64,000 nucleotides of DNA, taken from positions 556,149 through 620,148 of the forward strand of contig NZ_JAULBL010000002.1 of assembly GCF_030512175.1 (NCBI RefSeq), written 5' to 3'. This stretch comes from Paeniglutamicibacter sulfureus (GTDB lineage: Bacteria > Actinomycetota > Actinomycetes > Actinomycetales > Micrococcaceae). This document shows positions 24,934 through 33,649 of this stretch, one piece after another (position 1 is the stretch's first letter; each line of letters starts with the position of its first letter). Under the pieces are notes generated by a model. That model did not search any database. It was given only the letters and a program-made list of their open reading frames with translations, and was not told the DNA's origin. Made by a program: the position numbers and the translations under genes.

Positions 24934-26478
24934 CTAGACGCCGATCTTGTCGGAGTCGAATTTCATAGCCTGGTTCCGTGCCGCCTTGCTGTGGCGGAGG
25001 TGCTGAATGCCGGTGATCACGAGGGTGATGGCCAGCAGTCCGTACAGCACCATGGTGACCGGGCTGTCGATGAGGATCGACAGGTCGCCTTCCGAGACAG
25101 TCAGCGCGCGGCGCAGTTCCGTTTCGGCCAGCGGCCCGAGGATCACCGCGATCAGTACCGGGGCGAGCGGGAACTTGTAGCGGCGCATCAGGAAGCCCAA
25201 CAGGCCGATGACCAGCAAGATCCACAGGTCGACGATCGAGGAACTGATCGCGTAGACGCCAAGTACCGAGAGCACCGTGATGCCCGCATAGAGGTAGTGC
25301 CGGGGGATGAGCAGAAGCTTGGCCCAGAGCACGGCGAACTGCATGTTCAGGATCAGCAGGACGACCAAGCCAATGAACAGCGACGCGAGCAGCGTCCAGA
25401 CCATCGGACCGCTGCGTTCGAACAGCAACGGGCCCGGCTGCATTCCATACTGCTGGAAGGCGGCCAACATGATGGCAGCTGTTGCCGAGGTGGGAAGGCC
25501 GAGGGCGAGCAGGGCGCCCATGGCGGTGCCGGCCGTGGCATTCGCCGCGGCTTCCGGGGCCGCAACGCCACGGATCGAGCCGGTGGTGCCAAAATCGGTG
25601 TCTCCATTGCGGGCAGCGAGCCGCTTCTCCGTGCCGTAGGCCAGGAAGGTGGGTACCTCGGAACCGCCGGCGGGAATGACGCCGAAGGGAACACCGAATG
25701 CCGTGCCGCGCAACCAGGCAGGCATGGCCCTGCGGATGTCTTTCAGTTCCAGTCGCGGCCGGCCCTTGGATTCAACCCGGACGGCTGTCTCGTCGCGGTG
25801 GATACGCGAGGCGATATGCAGGACTTCACCCAGTGCCAGCAGCCCAACGGTGATCACGACGATGGACATGCCGTCGAAGAGCTGCGGCAAGCCCAGGGTG
25901 TAGCGGGCAGTTCCGGACGGGCCGTCCACGCCGACCAGGGCAAGGACGAGACCCAGTCCCAAGGACATCAGGCCCTTGACCACTGAATCGGAGACCACGG
26001 AGGAAATCGCAAGGAAGGCGAAGACCGCCAGGGCGAAGTATTCGGCGGGGCCGAATGCCGTTGCCATCTTCACCAGCACCGGGGCGAAGAATACGACTAC
26101 CGTCGTCGCAATGAGGCCACCGATGAAAGCTCCCATGGCCGCAGTGGCCAGTGCCTTCGCGGCCCTGCCATCAAGTGCCATGCGGTGGCCCTCGAAGGTG
26201 GAGGCGATGGCAGATGAATTGCCTGGCGTGTTAAGCAGGATCCCGGAGGTTGAATCCCCGAAGAGACCACCAAAGTAGACCCCGGCGAACATGATGAATG
26301 CCGCGGTCGGATCAAGCGAAAAGGTAATGGGAAGCAACAACGCGACGGCCATAGCCGAACCGAGTCCGGGCAGCACGCCCACGGCGGTTCCGAGGACCGC
26401 GCCGATCAGCACCCACAAAAGATTCATGGGAGTCAGGGCCTGCGAGAAGCCCTCCATCAACAGGGATAAGGATTCCAT
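24934..26478 (-). CDS. tctA: Tripartite tricarboxylate transporter, large permease TctA
   Basis: 514 residues with about 11-12 membrane helices. TctA features include VGVLPGLGSAMAVALLLP near residue 35-50 and GNSSAIASTFEGHRMA, followed by PFGVIPAGGSEVPTFLAYG in the middle and LALGLPTSATAAIMLAAF. It is the large membrane subunit of a secondary, receptor-dependent transporter for citrate or similar acids. It begins two bases after the tctB stop, as the last gene of tctCBA. The adjacent two-component system and the TcuA-like gene suggest a tri- or dicarboxylate substrate. Confidence 0.95.
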   Translation of the reverse strand: MESLSLLMEGFSQALTPMNLLWVLIGAVLGTAVGVLPGLGSAMAVALLLPITFSLDPTAAFIMFAGVYFGGLFGDSTSGILLNTPGNSSAIASTFEGHRMALDGRAAKALATAAMGAFIGGLIATTVVVFFAPVLVKMATAFGPAEYFALAVFAFLAISSVVSDSVVKGLMSLGLGLVLALVGVDGPSGTARYTLGLPQLFDGMSIVVITVGLLALGEVLHIASRIHRDETAVRVESKGRPRLELKDIRRAMPAWLRGTAFGVPFGVIPAGGSEVPTFLAYGTEKRLAARNGDTDFGTTGSIRGVAAPEAAANATAGTAMGALLALGLPTSATAAIMLAAFQQYGMQPGPLLFERSGPMVWTLLASLFIGLVVLLILNMQFAVLWAKLLLIPRHYLYAGITVLSVLGVYAISSSIVDLWILLVIGLLGFLMRRYKFPLAPVLIAVILGPLAETELRRALTVSEGDLSILIDSPVTMVLYGLLAITLVITGIQHLRHSKAARNQAMKFDSDKIGV

Positions 26479-26479
26479 G

Positions 26480-27121
26480 TTAGATCAGTCCTTCCAGGAA
26501 GCCGGAGGGCAGGTTGAGGCCGAGTCCGGCATTGAAGGCCAGCTGGATGACCGCGGAAAAAAGGATGGAGACGCTGAGGTCGAACAATGGACGTCGGCTT
26601 CCCAAAGCGCGGCACACGACCCAGAACAGGCCAGCAGCACTCAGTATCCAGCCCAGGACGGGCAGCGCCAGAATGAACGCAGCCACTGCTCCGATGACCA
26701 TTCCGAGCGTCTTCCAATCCGAGTAGGCCTTGCGTTTGCCTGTGGCCGAAGGCAGCGTGCTTGGGCCGTAGATGGATGTGCGCTCGGTGTCGGCCAGATC
26801 GCCGAGCATGTCCGTGGAAAAGTCGGGGTTCTGCCCTTCGCTGTCCTCGTGCGGGAAACGCCGAGTGCGCAGGATCTGCACCGTGTGGATGGCGGCCACC
26901 GAGAACAGCAGCACACAGACGATGGTGGGGAAGAACTGCGGGCCCGGAACGCTGGTGCCCATCACCTGCATGGTCGCGGTCCCGTAGGAGAGGAAGCCGG
27001 CGAGGATGAATACCAATGCCGGGACGATCAGCTCGCTGCGTCCCGACCAGAAGCCGGTGATGCGTATCGGGTAGTCATCTGCCGTCCGCACGGTTGCGGA
27101 GGATTCGTCGATCGATTTCAC
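26480..27121 (-). CDS. tctB: Tripartite tricarboxylate transporter, small permease TctB
   Basis: 213 residues with four membrane helices (first about 30-48, the rest in the C-terminal half) and a long soluble loop between helices 2 and 3. The start is GTG, sharing GTGA with the tctC stop, so it is translationally coupled. TctB is the poorly conserved small subunit, and its place between tctC and tctA supports the assignment as much as its sequence does. Confidence 0.9.
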   Translation of the reverse strand: MKSIDESSATVRTADDYPIRITGFWSGRSELIVPALVFILAGFLSYGTATMQVMGTSVPGPQFFPTIVCVLLFSVAAIHTVQILRTRRFPHEDSEGQNPDFSTDMLGDLADTERTSIYGPSTLPSATGKRKAYSDWKTLGMVIGAVAAFILALPVLGWILSAAGLFWVVCRALGSRRPLFDLSVSILFSAVIQLAFNAGLGLNLPSGFLEGLI

Positions 27122-28107
27122 AGTCCCAGTCCTTCCACGATGTCCTTGGTCACTGCGACCTCCGAGTCGATGAACTCCTCGAATTCATCGCCCGTCATGA
27201 AGCTGTCCGTCCAGCTGTTGCGTTCCAGAGCTCCCTGCCAGTGCTCGGTCTGGCGGTATTCGGAAACGATGTCCACGAATTCCTGCTTTTGCTCCTCGGT
27301 GATGCCGGGGGCAGCGGCGACGCCGCGCCAGTTGGCCATCGAGGCGTCGACGCCCTGTTCCTTGAAGGTGGGGATATCGACTCCGGGGAGACGCTCTTCC
27401 GAGGAAATTGCCAAGGCGCGCAGGCTGCCGGATTCGATTTGATCGGCTACCTCGTTGTAACCCGACATTCCGCCGACGGTCGTTCCGGAAAGCATCGAGG
27501 TCAGCGCCTCGCCGCCGCCGGAGTAGGCGATGTAGTTGGTCTCGATCGGATCGATGCCGACCTTCTGTGCCACCAAGCCGGTCAGCAGGTGGTCGATGGA
27601 ACCCAGCGAACCGCCGGAGATCGAGGTCCCGCCGGGATTCTCCTTCCAGCGCTTGACGAAGTCATCCAGCGTCTTGAACTCCGACTTGGCCGGCACCACC
27701 AACACGGCGAAGTCATCTGCAAGCCGGGCAATGGGCACGATGTCGTCGAAGGTGGACTCGGAGTCGGAGAGCTCGATGGCGCCGACCATGACGCCGCCGG
27801 TGACCATCAACATGTCGTGGCGACCGTGCATCTGGACGAACTGGCTCAAGCCGATGGTTCCGCCGGCACCTGGCACATTGACGACCTGCGCGTTGTTCAC
27901 CACGCCACCTGACTTCAGGGCCTGCTGTGACTCGCGGGCGAACCCGTCCCAGCCACCGCCGGGAGCCGCCGGGGCCATGAGGACGAGTTTCGAACGCGCG
28001 GTCGCCTCGCCTCCGCTTGCGGCCGCATTGACCAGTGCCAGGCCCGCCACGACAGCGACGACGGTGCCGTACAGCGTCTTCTTGATTATGCTCTTGCTCA
28101 TTTTCAT
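27118..28107 (-). CDS. tctC: Tripartite tricarboxylate transporter receptor TctC
   Basis: 329 residues from ATG 28107 (ATG 28101 is also possible). A signal peptide (KKTLYGTVVAVVAGLALVN, then AAA) has no lipobox cysteine. The mature part has the TTT-receptor signature LMAPAAPGGGWDGFARE and VVNVPGAGGTIGLSQF. This extracytoplasmic receptor binds the carboxylate and hands it to TctAB. First gene of the operon, divergent from the sensor kinase gene, with an inverted repeat between them. Confidence 0.93.
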   Translation of the reverse strand: MKMSKSIIKKTLYGTVVAVVAGLALVNAAASGGEATARSKLVLMAPAAPGGGWDGFARESQQALKSGGVVNNAQVVNVPGAGGTIGLSQFVQMHGRHDMLMVTGGVMVGAIELSDSESTFDDIVPIARLADDFAVLVVPAKSEFKTLDDFVKRWKENPGGTSISGGSLGSIDHLLTGLVAQKVGIDPIETNYIAYSGGGEALTSMLSGTTVGGMSGYNEVADQIESGSLRALAISSEERLPGVDIPTFKEQGVDASMANWRGVAAAPGITEEQKQEFVDIVSEYRQTEHWQGALERNSWTDSFMTGDEFEEFIDSEVAVTKDIVEGLGL

Positions 28108-28182
28108 CCGTAATCTCATGGGTGGTGGACCGGGTGTCATTGGCGGGTCCCTCGACCACAAAGGTGCCAGAGAAGTGATCTG

Positions 28183-28203
28183 AAGCACAGCGAAAATGTG
28201 CTT
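28183..28203. promoter_or_regulatory. Inverted repeat between tctC and the sensor kinase gene
   Basis: AAGCACA (28183-28189) and TGTGCTT (28197-28203) are perfect 7-bp arms around GCGAAAA, roughly midway between the divergent starts. It is a candidate site for the response regulator of this locus. The binding protein is inferred from position. Confidence 0.45.
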
Positions 28204-28243
28204 TAGTTCATAAGAACAGTAAAGAAAACAAAGTCAACGAAAA

Positions 28244-29863
28244 GTGAAAGAGGCCCGAAGCACAGTGCGATCCCTGTCTAGACACCGCCGCCGGGCACAG
28301 CTCTTGGCCATGCAGCTGGGAATCGTGCTGGGGTTGATGAGCGCAGTGTCCGTGGTGATCCTGGTCTTCGAGGACCACCGGACCCAAGAAGTCGCCTTTG
28401 AGCGTGTTCACACCGTGGCTCTCCAGATGGCCGCCAACGGGTCAGTGCGGGAAAGCCTGGATGGACCCAGGGCCACCGAGGTGATCGCGCCAATTGCCGA
28501 GCTCGCGACTTCGGTTTCCGGTGTCCAGTATGTGACGGTGGCGGATCTGGCGGGCATCCGGGTGGCGCACCCGGAACCGGAACTCATCGGGGAGCCGGTA
28601 TCCTCCGACCATGACGCGGTCCGGGAGGGGCAGTCCTTCAGGGGCACGGAGATGGGGCCGCAGGGCGTGACGCTTCGGGCGAAGGAGCCGGTGCGTTTCA
28701 ACGGGAAAATTGTCGGAACCGTGTCGGTGGGCATCTTGCAGAGCGAGATTCGCGGGGAATTGCTGGAAATCGTGGCGGAGGTGGCTCCCTGGATTCTGGG
28801 CGCGGCGGCCGCGGGAACCGTTGCCTCGGCGGTGGTCGCGCGGGTGGTCCGCAGGCGGATCTACGGAGTTGAGCCCGAAGCCGTGGCGGGCCTGCTGCAG
28901 TCCCAGCAGGCGTTGCTGTTCAGCGTGCATGACGGCGTCGTCGGCGTGGATTCCGCGGGGCGGCTGACCTTGGTCAACGACGAGGCGCGGCGCCTGCTCG
29001 GGTTGACGGGGGAGGTCGTGGGGAAGCTGGCCTCCGAGGTACTCGATCCCACGGTCAGCGCCCAGCTCGGCAGTGAAGACCCGTGGGCCGAGGAAACGCA
29101 ATACGTCCTGTCGGGGGAGCGCATCCTGGTGGCAACCCGGCGCGAGGCACTGGCCAACGGCAAGTCGCTGGGCCGGACGCTGACGCTGCAGGACCGCACG
29201 GAGCTGGAGGAAACGCTGCGCGAATTGCAGGGGCAAAGAAGCCTCGCCGACGCCTTGAGCTCGCAGGCCCACGAGTTCGCGAACCGGCTGCATGTGCTCT
29301 CGGGCTACCTGTCCTTTGGCGAGCCGGGGGAGGCCGCCGAGTACCTGCAGCGGATCAGCGGCGCCGCCCTCGGGGCAGACGCCGGGATCCTGAAAGATCC
29401 GGCGCTCTCCGGGCTCGTCGGCGCCAATGCGGCAGGTGCGCGCGAAGCCGGGGTGAGGCTGCTGGTGGATCCGGAATCCCGCATCGAACCGGGCTGGCGT
29501 GCGGACGAGGACGTCCTGACGGTGGTCGGGAACTTGCTGGGCAACGCGATCGAGGCCGCCGGTGACGGGGGAACGGTGCGGCTGCTGGTGAAGGCCGGGC
29601 CCGGGCGCCTGGGCATATGGGTGGAGGACAGCGGACCGGGCATTGACCCGGGCGAGGTGGATCAGATCTTTCGCCGCGGGGTGAGCAGCAAGGCCGACAC
29701 CGGGCGCGGCATCGGCCTGGCCCTCGTGGACCGGGTGATCCGGCGCCGTGCCGGTTCGGTGTCGGTGGATACCGGGGAACTGGGAGGGGCCTTGTTCGCG
29801 GTCGAGTGGAATGGGGTGGCGCCGGGGACGGCGCCGGGAAGCCAAACGGAGGAACCGGCATGA
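28244..29863 (+). CDS. CitA/DctS/DcuS-type sensor histidine kinase
   Basis: 539 residues from GTG 28244 (GTG 28265, behind AGAGG, is an alternative). TM1 is about 22-42; a periplasmic PAS-like sensor domain follows at 45-180; TM2 is about 182-200. A cytoplasmic PAS spans about 215-320. The phosphoacceptor His343 is in SSQAHEFANRLHVLSGYL, the CitA/DcuS form, and the ATPase has GNLLGNAIEAA, EDSGPGI and GRGIGLALV. These kinases sense citrate or C4-dicarboxylates and control transporter genes, here probably the divergent tctCBA. Its stop overlaps the response-regulator start (ATGA). Confidence 0.93.
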   Translation: MKEARSTVRSLSRHRRRAQLLAMQLGIVLGLMSAVSVVILVFEDHRTQEVAFERVHTVALQMAANGSVRESLDGPRATEVIAPIAELATSVSGVQYVTVADLAGIRVAHPEPELIGEPVSSDHDAVREGQSFRGTEMGPQGVTLRAKEPVRFNGKIVGTVSVGILQSEIRGELLEIVAEVAPWILGAAAAGTVASAVVARVVRRRIYGVEPEAVAGLLQSQQALLFSVHDGVVGVDSAGRLTLVNDEARRLLGLTGEVVGKLASEVLDPTVSAQLGSEDPWAEETQYVLSGERILVATRREALANGKSLGRTLTLQDRTELEETLRELQGQRSLADALSSQAHEFANRLHVLSGYLSFGEPGEAAEYLQRISGAALGADAGILKDPALSGLVGANAAGAREAGVRLLVDPESRIEPGWRADEDVLTVVGNLLGNAIEAAGDGGTVRLLVKAGPGRLGIWVEDSGPGIDPGEVDQIFRRGVSSKADTGRGIGLALVDRVIRRRAGSVSVDTGELGGALFAVEWNGVAPGTAPGSQTEEPA

Positions 29864-30515
29864 TTAGGACCTTGGTTGTCGACGACGATCCGGATATCGC
29901 ACGCCTTCATTCCCGCTACGTGGCAGCGCTCGAAGGGTTCGAGGTGGCCGGCGTGCTGGAGCGCGGCGGGCCTGTCCTGGCGTTTCTCGAGGCGGAGCAC
30001 GTCGACCTGGTATTGCTGGATGTGAACCTGCCGGACATGGACGGCCTCCAGGTGCTGGAGGATCTGCGCGGCAGCGGGCACGACACCGGCGTCATCATGA
30101 TCACCGCTGCCAGCGAGCGCGACACCGTGCGCTTCGCCGTTGGCCGCGGCATCGACGACTACCTGGTCAAGCCCTTCACCGTGACCGATTTCAACCGCCG
30201 GCTCGAGGCTTTCAGGGCTTCGCGGTCCGCGGCGACGGACAGGCCGTGCCGGCTGCTGCGGCACTCGACGCGCCGCTGCCCAAGGGATTTTCCCGGCCAA
30301 CCGTCGAGCTGGTGGGCCAGGCGCTGCGCGCTGCGGCTGGCGCGGGCGGGACCGGCGACATGTCCGCCGCCGAGATCTCCGAGACCTGCGGAATTTCCCG
30401 GGTGAGTGCGCGGCGGTACCTGGAGATGATGGCCGGGCGCGGGCTGGCGGAATTGCGGCCCAAGTACGGCGCGCCCGGCCGCCCGGAACACCGCTACCGC
30501 TGGACCGGCCGGTAG
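29860..30515 (+). pseudogene. CitB/DctR-type response regulator, frameshifted
   Basis: ATG 29860 overlaps the kinase stop and follows GGAGGA. The receiver is intact: acidic pocket DDD at 8-10, Asp54 in LLDVNLPDMDG, Thr82, and Lys104 in YLVKPF. About residue 120 the frame turns into non-protein sequence ending at 30405. The expected CitB-type linker and HTH appear in another frame (from about 30228 to 30515): LPKGFSRPTVELV, then AAEISETCGISRVSARRYLE and GAPGRPEHRYRW. Joining them needs a -1 (or +2) shift near 30215-30245. It may be a true mutation, a sequencing error or a recoding site; as it stands the protein lacks DNA binding. Confidence 0.85.
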
Positions 30516-30576
30516 CCGCGCCAAGCCCCGCTTCACCGACCAGGGAACGACACCCTCTGGCGCTCTTTGTATATTT

Positions 30577-30586
30577 GTGTATACAC
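30577..30586. promoter_or_regulatory. Palindrome before tcuA, candidate GntR operator
   Basis: GTGTATACAC is a perfect 10-bp palindrome 50 bases before the tcuA start, inside an AT-rich stretch likely to hold the promoter. GntR/FadR-type proteins bind short sites with a T-A-rich centre like this one, and a GntR gene follows tcuA. The link is inference. Confidence 0.5.
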
Positions 30587-30635
30587 TCGTATCCAGAAGG
30601 TTCCGGACGGGGGCCGAAGACAGGGAGGCTCGATC

Positions 30636-32129
30636 ATGGGCAGCATGGAAAACGAAGCAGGCAACGAACTCGCGGCAGACGTCATCGTCGTGGGCGGCGG
30701 CAACGCGGCCTTCACCGCGGCGCACGCCGCGAGGGAGCGCGGGCGCAAGGTCCTGCTGCTGGAGAAGGCGCCACAGAACCAGTTCGGCGGCAACAGCTAC
30801 TACACCGCGGGCGCCACCCGCATCGCCCACGACGGGCTCGAGGACCTGAGCGACTTCATCGAGGCCGACGAGCGCCACGCCGTGAGCGTTGTCCCGCCGT
30901 ACTCCGCCGCCGACTACGCTGCCGACCTCAAGAAGGTCACCGAGGGACGCAACGACCCGGAATTGACCGAGGTGCTGGTCACCGAGTCCGCACCGGGCCT
31001 GCGCTGGCTCCAGGGCCTGGGGTTGAAGTACCGCCTGATGTACGAGCGCCAGGCCTACGAGCGCGAGGACGGCAGCTACCTCTTCTGGGGCGGTCTGCAT
31101 GTCGGAAACGTCGGCGGCGGAGAGGGCCTGATGCACGACCACGTCGCCGTCGCGGCCAAGCTCGGCACCGAGGTCCGCTACGGACAGGACGTCTTCTACC
31201 TGATCATCGAGGACGGCGCCGTCAAGGGCGTCAAGGTCCGCGCCGAGGACGGCAGCGTGCAGGAGCTGCGCGCCGAATCGGTGGTCCTGGGTGCCGGCGG
31301 CTTCGAATCGAACCCTGAACTGCGACGCAAGCACCTGGGCGAAGGCTGGGAGAACGCCAGGATCCGCGGCACCGCCTTCAACCACGGCGAGATGATCACT
31401 GCCGGCCTGGCCGCCGGCGCGGCCAAGGGCGGGGACTGGGGAACCTGCCACTCCGTGCAGTGGGATGCAGACCCCGCCATCAACGAATCCAACCGCGAGC
31501 TGACCAACCGGCTGACCCGCCAGAGCTACCCGCTGGGCATCATCGTGAACAACCGCGGCGAGCGCTTCCTGGACGAGGGCGCCGACTTCCGCAACCTCAC
31601 CTACGCCAAGTACGGCAGGGTCATCCTGCAGCAGCCGGATTCCGTTGCCTACCAGGTCTTCGATGCCTCGCTGCGCCCAATGCTGCGGGCCGAGGAATAC
31701 GAGATGCCCGGCATCTCCGAGGTCATCGCCGACACCATCGAGGAACTGGCGGACAAGTTGGGCGTGGACGCCGCGGCGCTGTCCAAGACCGTCAGCGATT
31801 TCAACGGCTCCATCGACACCTCGATCGCCTACGACCCGAACGTGCTCGATGGCCGCGCGGCCAAGGTGACCCCGCCGAAGAGCAACTGGGCCATGCCCCT
31901 GGAGACCGGCCCGTTCTACGCCTACCCGGTCACCTGTGGCATCACCTTCACCTTCGGCGGCCTGAAGTCCGACACCCACGGCCGGGTGCTGAACGAGGAC
32001 GGCGAGCACATCGACGGGCTGTACGTCTGCGGCGAAATGCTCGGCGGGCTCTTCTCCGCCAACTACCCGGGCGGTTCAGGGCTTGCTGCCGGCGTCGTGT
32101 TCGGGCGCCGTGCCGGTACGCTGGCCTAG
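30636..32129 (+). CDS. tcuA: FAD-dependent tricarballylate dehydrogenase-like flavoprotein TcuA
   Basis: 497 residues from ATG 30636, with GGGAGG upstream. FAD-binding ADVIVVGGGNAAFTAAHAA starts at about 14; GGNSYYTAGATRIAHDGL and the C-terminal TFGGLKSDTHGRVL and ANYPGGSGLAAGVVFGRRAG are typical of TcuA/fumarate reductase flavoproteins. Salmonella TcuA oxidises tricarballylate to cis-aconitate and passes electrons to TcuB. No tcuB is seen here, so the electron acceptor is unclear. Its position next to tctCBA and a citrate-type sensor supports a tricarboxylate substrate, but other succinate-like substrates are possible. Confidence 0.82.
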   Translation: MGSMENEAGNELAADVIVVGGGNAAFTAAHAARERGRKVLLLEKAPQNQFGGNSYYTAGATRIAHDGLEDLSDFIEADERHAVSVVPPYSAADYAADLKKVTEGRNDPELTEVLVTESAPGLRWLQGLGLKYRLMYERQAYEREDGSYLFWGGLHVGNVGGGEGLMHDHVAVAAKLGTEVRYGQDVFYLIIEDGAVKGVKVRAEDGSVQELRAESVVLGAGGFESNPELRRKHLGEGWENARIRGTAFNHGEMITAGLAAGAAKGGDWGTCHSVQWDADPAINESNRELTNRLTRQSYPLGIIVNNRGERFLDEGADFRNLTYAKYGRVILQQPDSVAYQVFDASLRPMLRAEEYEMPGISEVIADTIEELADKLGVDAAALSKTVSDFNGSIDTSIAYDPNVLDGRAAKVTPPKSNWAMPLETGPFYAYPVTCGITFTFGGLKSDTHGRVLNEDGEHIDGLYVCGEMLGGLFSANYPGGSGLAAGVVFGRRAGTLA

Positions 32130-32179
32130 GCAAGAAATTACGACGGAGCCCCTTTTGCGCGGGGCGGAGGTGGGTTGAG

Positions 32180-32833
32180 ATGGCGGCAAAGGTGGATTCG
32201 GAGACGATCCATGCCGAACTGCGTGCCGAAATACTGCACGGCTCCCACGCTCCGGGCACCGCGTTCAAGGAAGTGGCCCTGGCCGACCGCTTTGGCGTCT
32301 CGCGCACCCCGGTGCGCGAGGCGCTGGGCCGGCTCCAGCAGGAGGGGTTGCTCGAACGCGGGGTCCGCGGGCTCCAGGTGCGCAACATCGACCCCGAGCA
32401 GCTCATGCAGGTCTACGACCTGAGGATCTTGCTGGAGGGGCAGGCCGCCCTGGAAGCAGCCGCCACGCGGACCGAGATGGACTTGATCCGCCTCGAGGGC
32501 CTGGTTGATCGGGACAGGGCATTGCCGGATCCGGATGACCAGACGCGTCTGCGCACCAACATCGAGTTCCACTCCGCACTCTGGACGGCGGCGCACAACC
32601 CGATCCTGAAGGACCTGCTGGACCGCCTGTCGACCCACCAGATCCACGCGCCCTCCTCGACCCTGTCGGTCGGCGCCAGGTGGGCGGATTCCCTGGACGA
32701 GCATGCCGAGATGGTGCGGCTCATCCGGAACCGCGATGGCGCCGAGGCGCAGGAGGCCATGCGCCGGCACATGGGCGAGGCGCGCAGGATCCGGCTCTCG
32801 CTCTTTGGGCAGATAGGCCTGCCCAACGGCTGA
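32180..32833 (+). CDS. GntR-family transcriptional regulator (FCD/FadR subfamily)
   Basis: 217 residues from ATG 32180 behind GGAGG. HTH: VALADRFGVSRTPVREALGRLQQEGLL. The FCD effector domain follows (about 80-205) with YDLRILLEGQAALEAA, the metal-ligand type residues in NIEFHSALWTAAHN, and a late MRRHMGEARR. FCD proteins commonly bind carboxylates. It lies 50 bases after tcuA and probably controls it through the palindrome at 30577-30586. Confidence 0.92.
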   Translation: MAAKVDSETIHAELRAEILHGSHAPGTAFKEVALADRFGVSRTPVREALGRLQQEGLLERGVRGLQVRNIDPEQLMQVYDLRILLEGQAALEAAATRTEMDLIRLEGLVDRDRALPDPDDQTRLRTNIEFHSALWTAAHNPILKDLLDRLSTHQIHAPSSTLSVGARWADSLDEHAEMVRLIRNRDGAEAQEAMRRHMGEARRIRLSLFGQIGLPNG

Positions 32834-32923
32834 AACGCCGGCACCGCCCCGCCCGACACGGGCTTGACCGGGCCCCGCCGATCCGCATGGAATGCCGATG
32901 GCCGTGAAGTTGTTGTGATCCAC

Positions 32924-33565
32924 ATGACAACCATCGGCATCATCGGTGCAGGAAACATTGGCTCCCAGATCGCACGCAAGGCCGTGCAACTGGGTTACGA
33001 CGTGGTCATCAGCAACTCGCGGGGACCCGAAACCCTCGCGGAGCTGGTGGTCGAACTGGGGCCCCGGGCGCGTGCCGCGACGGCCTCGGAAGCGGGGACC
33101 GCGGCGGACTTTGCCGTGCTCACCATTCCGTTGGGGAACTTGGACCGGATTTCGGCGGAATCGCTGGCCGGCAAGGTCGTGATCGACACCATCAACTACT
33201 ACTGGGAGCGCGACGGCCACATCGAGGCCCTGGATCGCGGGGAGGCCACGACCTCGGGCATGGTCCAGGAGCACCTGCGGGACTCGCGGGTGGCCAAGGG
33301 TTTCAACCATATTCTCGCAGCAGAAATCACCACGACCGGAAGCCCGGAAGGGACCGAAAACCGCCGGGCGATGGCCACTGCCAGCGACCATGCAGACGCT
33401 TCGGCACTCGTGGCCGAGCTCTACGACGAGTTCGGCTTTGACACGGTGGACATCGGCCCGCTCTCCGAGAGCTGGCGGGTGGAGCGCGACCGCCCCGCCT
33501 ACCTGGTGCGGCAGAATGCGGCAGAGCTGGAGACAAACCTGGCTCGTGCCCCACGGACCGTCTAG
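32924..33565 (+). CDS. NAD(P)-binding protein of the F420-dependent NADP reductase-like family
   Basis: 213 residues from ATG 32924. The N-terminal Rossmann motif is TIGIIGAGNIGSQIARKAV, then VVISNSRGPETL, a form seen in NADPH:F420 oxidoreductases and related short proteins. The middle has DTINYYWERDG and the end has FGFDTVDIGPLSESWRVE. Such proteins reduce unknown partners with NADPH; F420 use cannot be judged here. It follows gntR by 90 bases and may belong to the same transcript. Confidence 0.8.
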   Translation: MTTIGIIGAGNIGSQIARKAVQLGYDVVISNSRGPETLAELVVELGPRARAATASEAGTAADFAVLTIPLGNLDRISAESLAGKVVIDTINYYWERDGHIEALDRGEATTSGMVQEHLRDSRVAKGFNHILAAEITTTGSPEGTENRRAMATASDHADASALVAELYDEFGFDTVDIGPLSESWRVERDRPAYLVRQNAAELETNLARAPRTV

Positions 33566-33576
33566 ACCGCTGCGGC

Positions 33577-33623
33577 AAACCGTCCCCGGACGGGCGCTTG
33601 ATGCGCCCGCCCGGGGACGGTTT
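33577..33623. terminator. Bidirectional terminator hairpin
   Basis: AAACCGTCCCCGG pairs with the CCGGGGACGGTTT that ends at 33623, and inner arms CGGGCGC/GCGCCCG extend the stem. It lies exactly between the convergent reductase and 3-hydroxybutyrate dehydrogenase genes. Confidence 0.88.
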
Positions 33624-33649
33624 CGTTGCTGCGGGGCGGAAGGCGAAAG

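Noticed and set aside
30159-32009. 616-codon open frame on the minus strand
   Set aside because: Antisense shadow of tcuA and the response regulator; composition is His/Gly/Val-rich without any domain, as expected for the complement of GC-rich codons.
32924-33565. Assignment as a true F420:NADP oxidoreductase
   Set aside because: Only the Rossmann part supports it; no F420 genes are nearby, so it is described as F420-reductase-like only.
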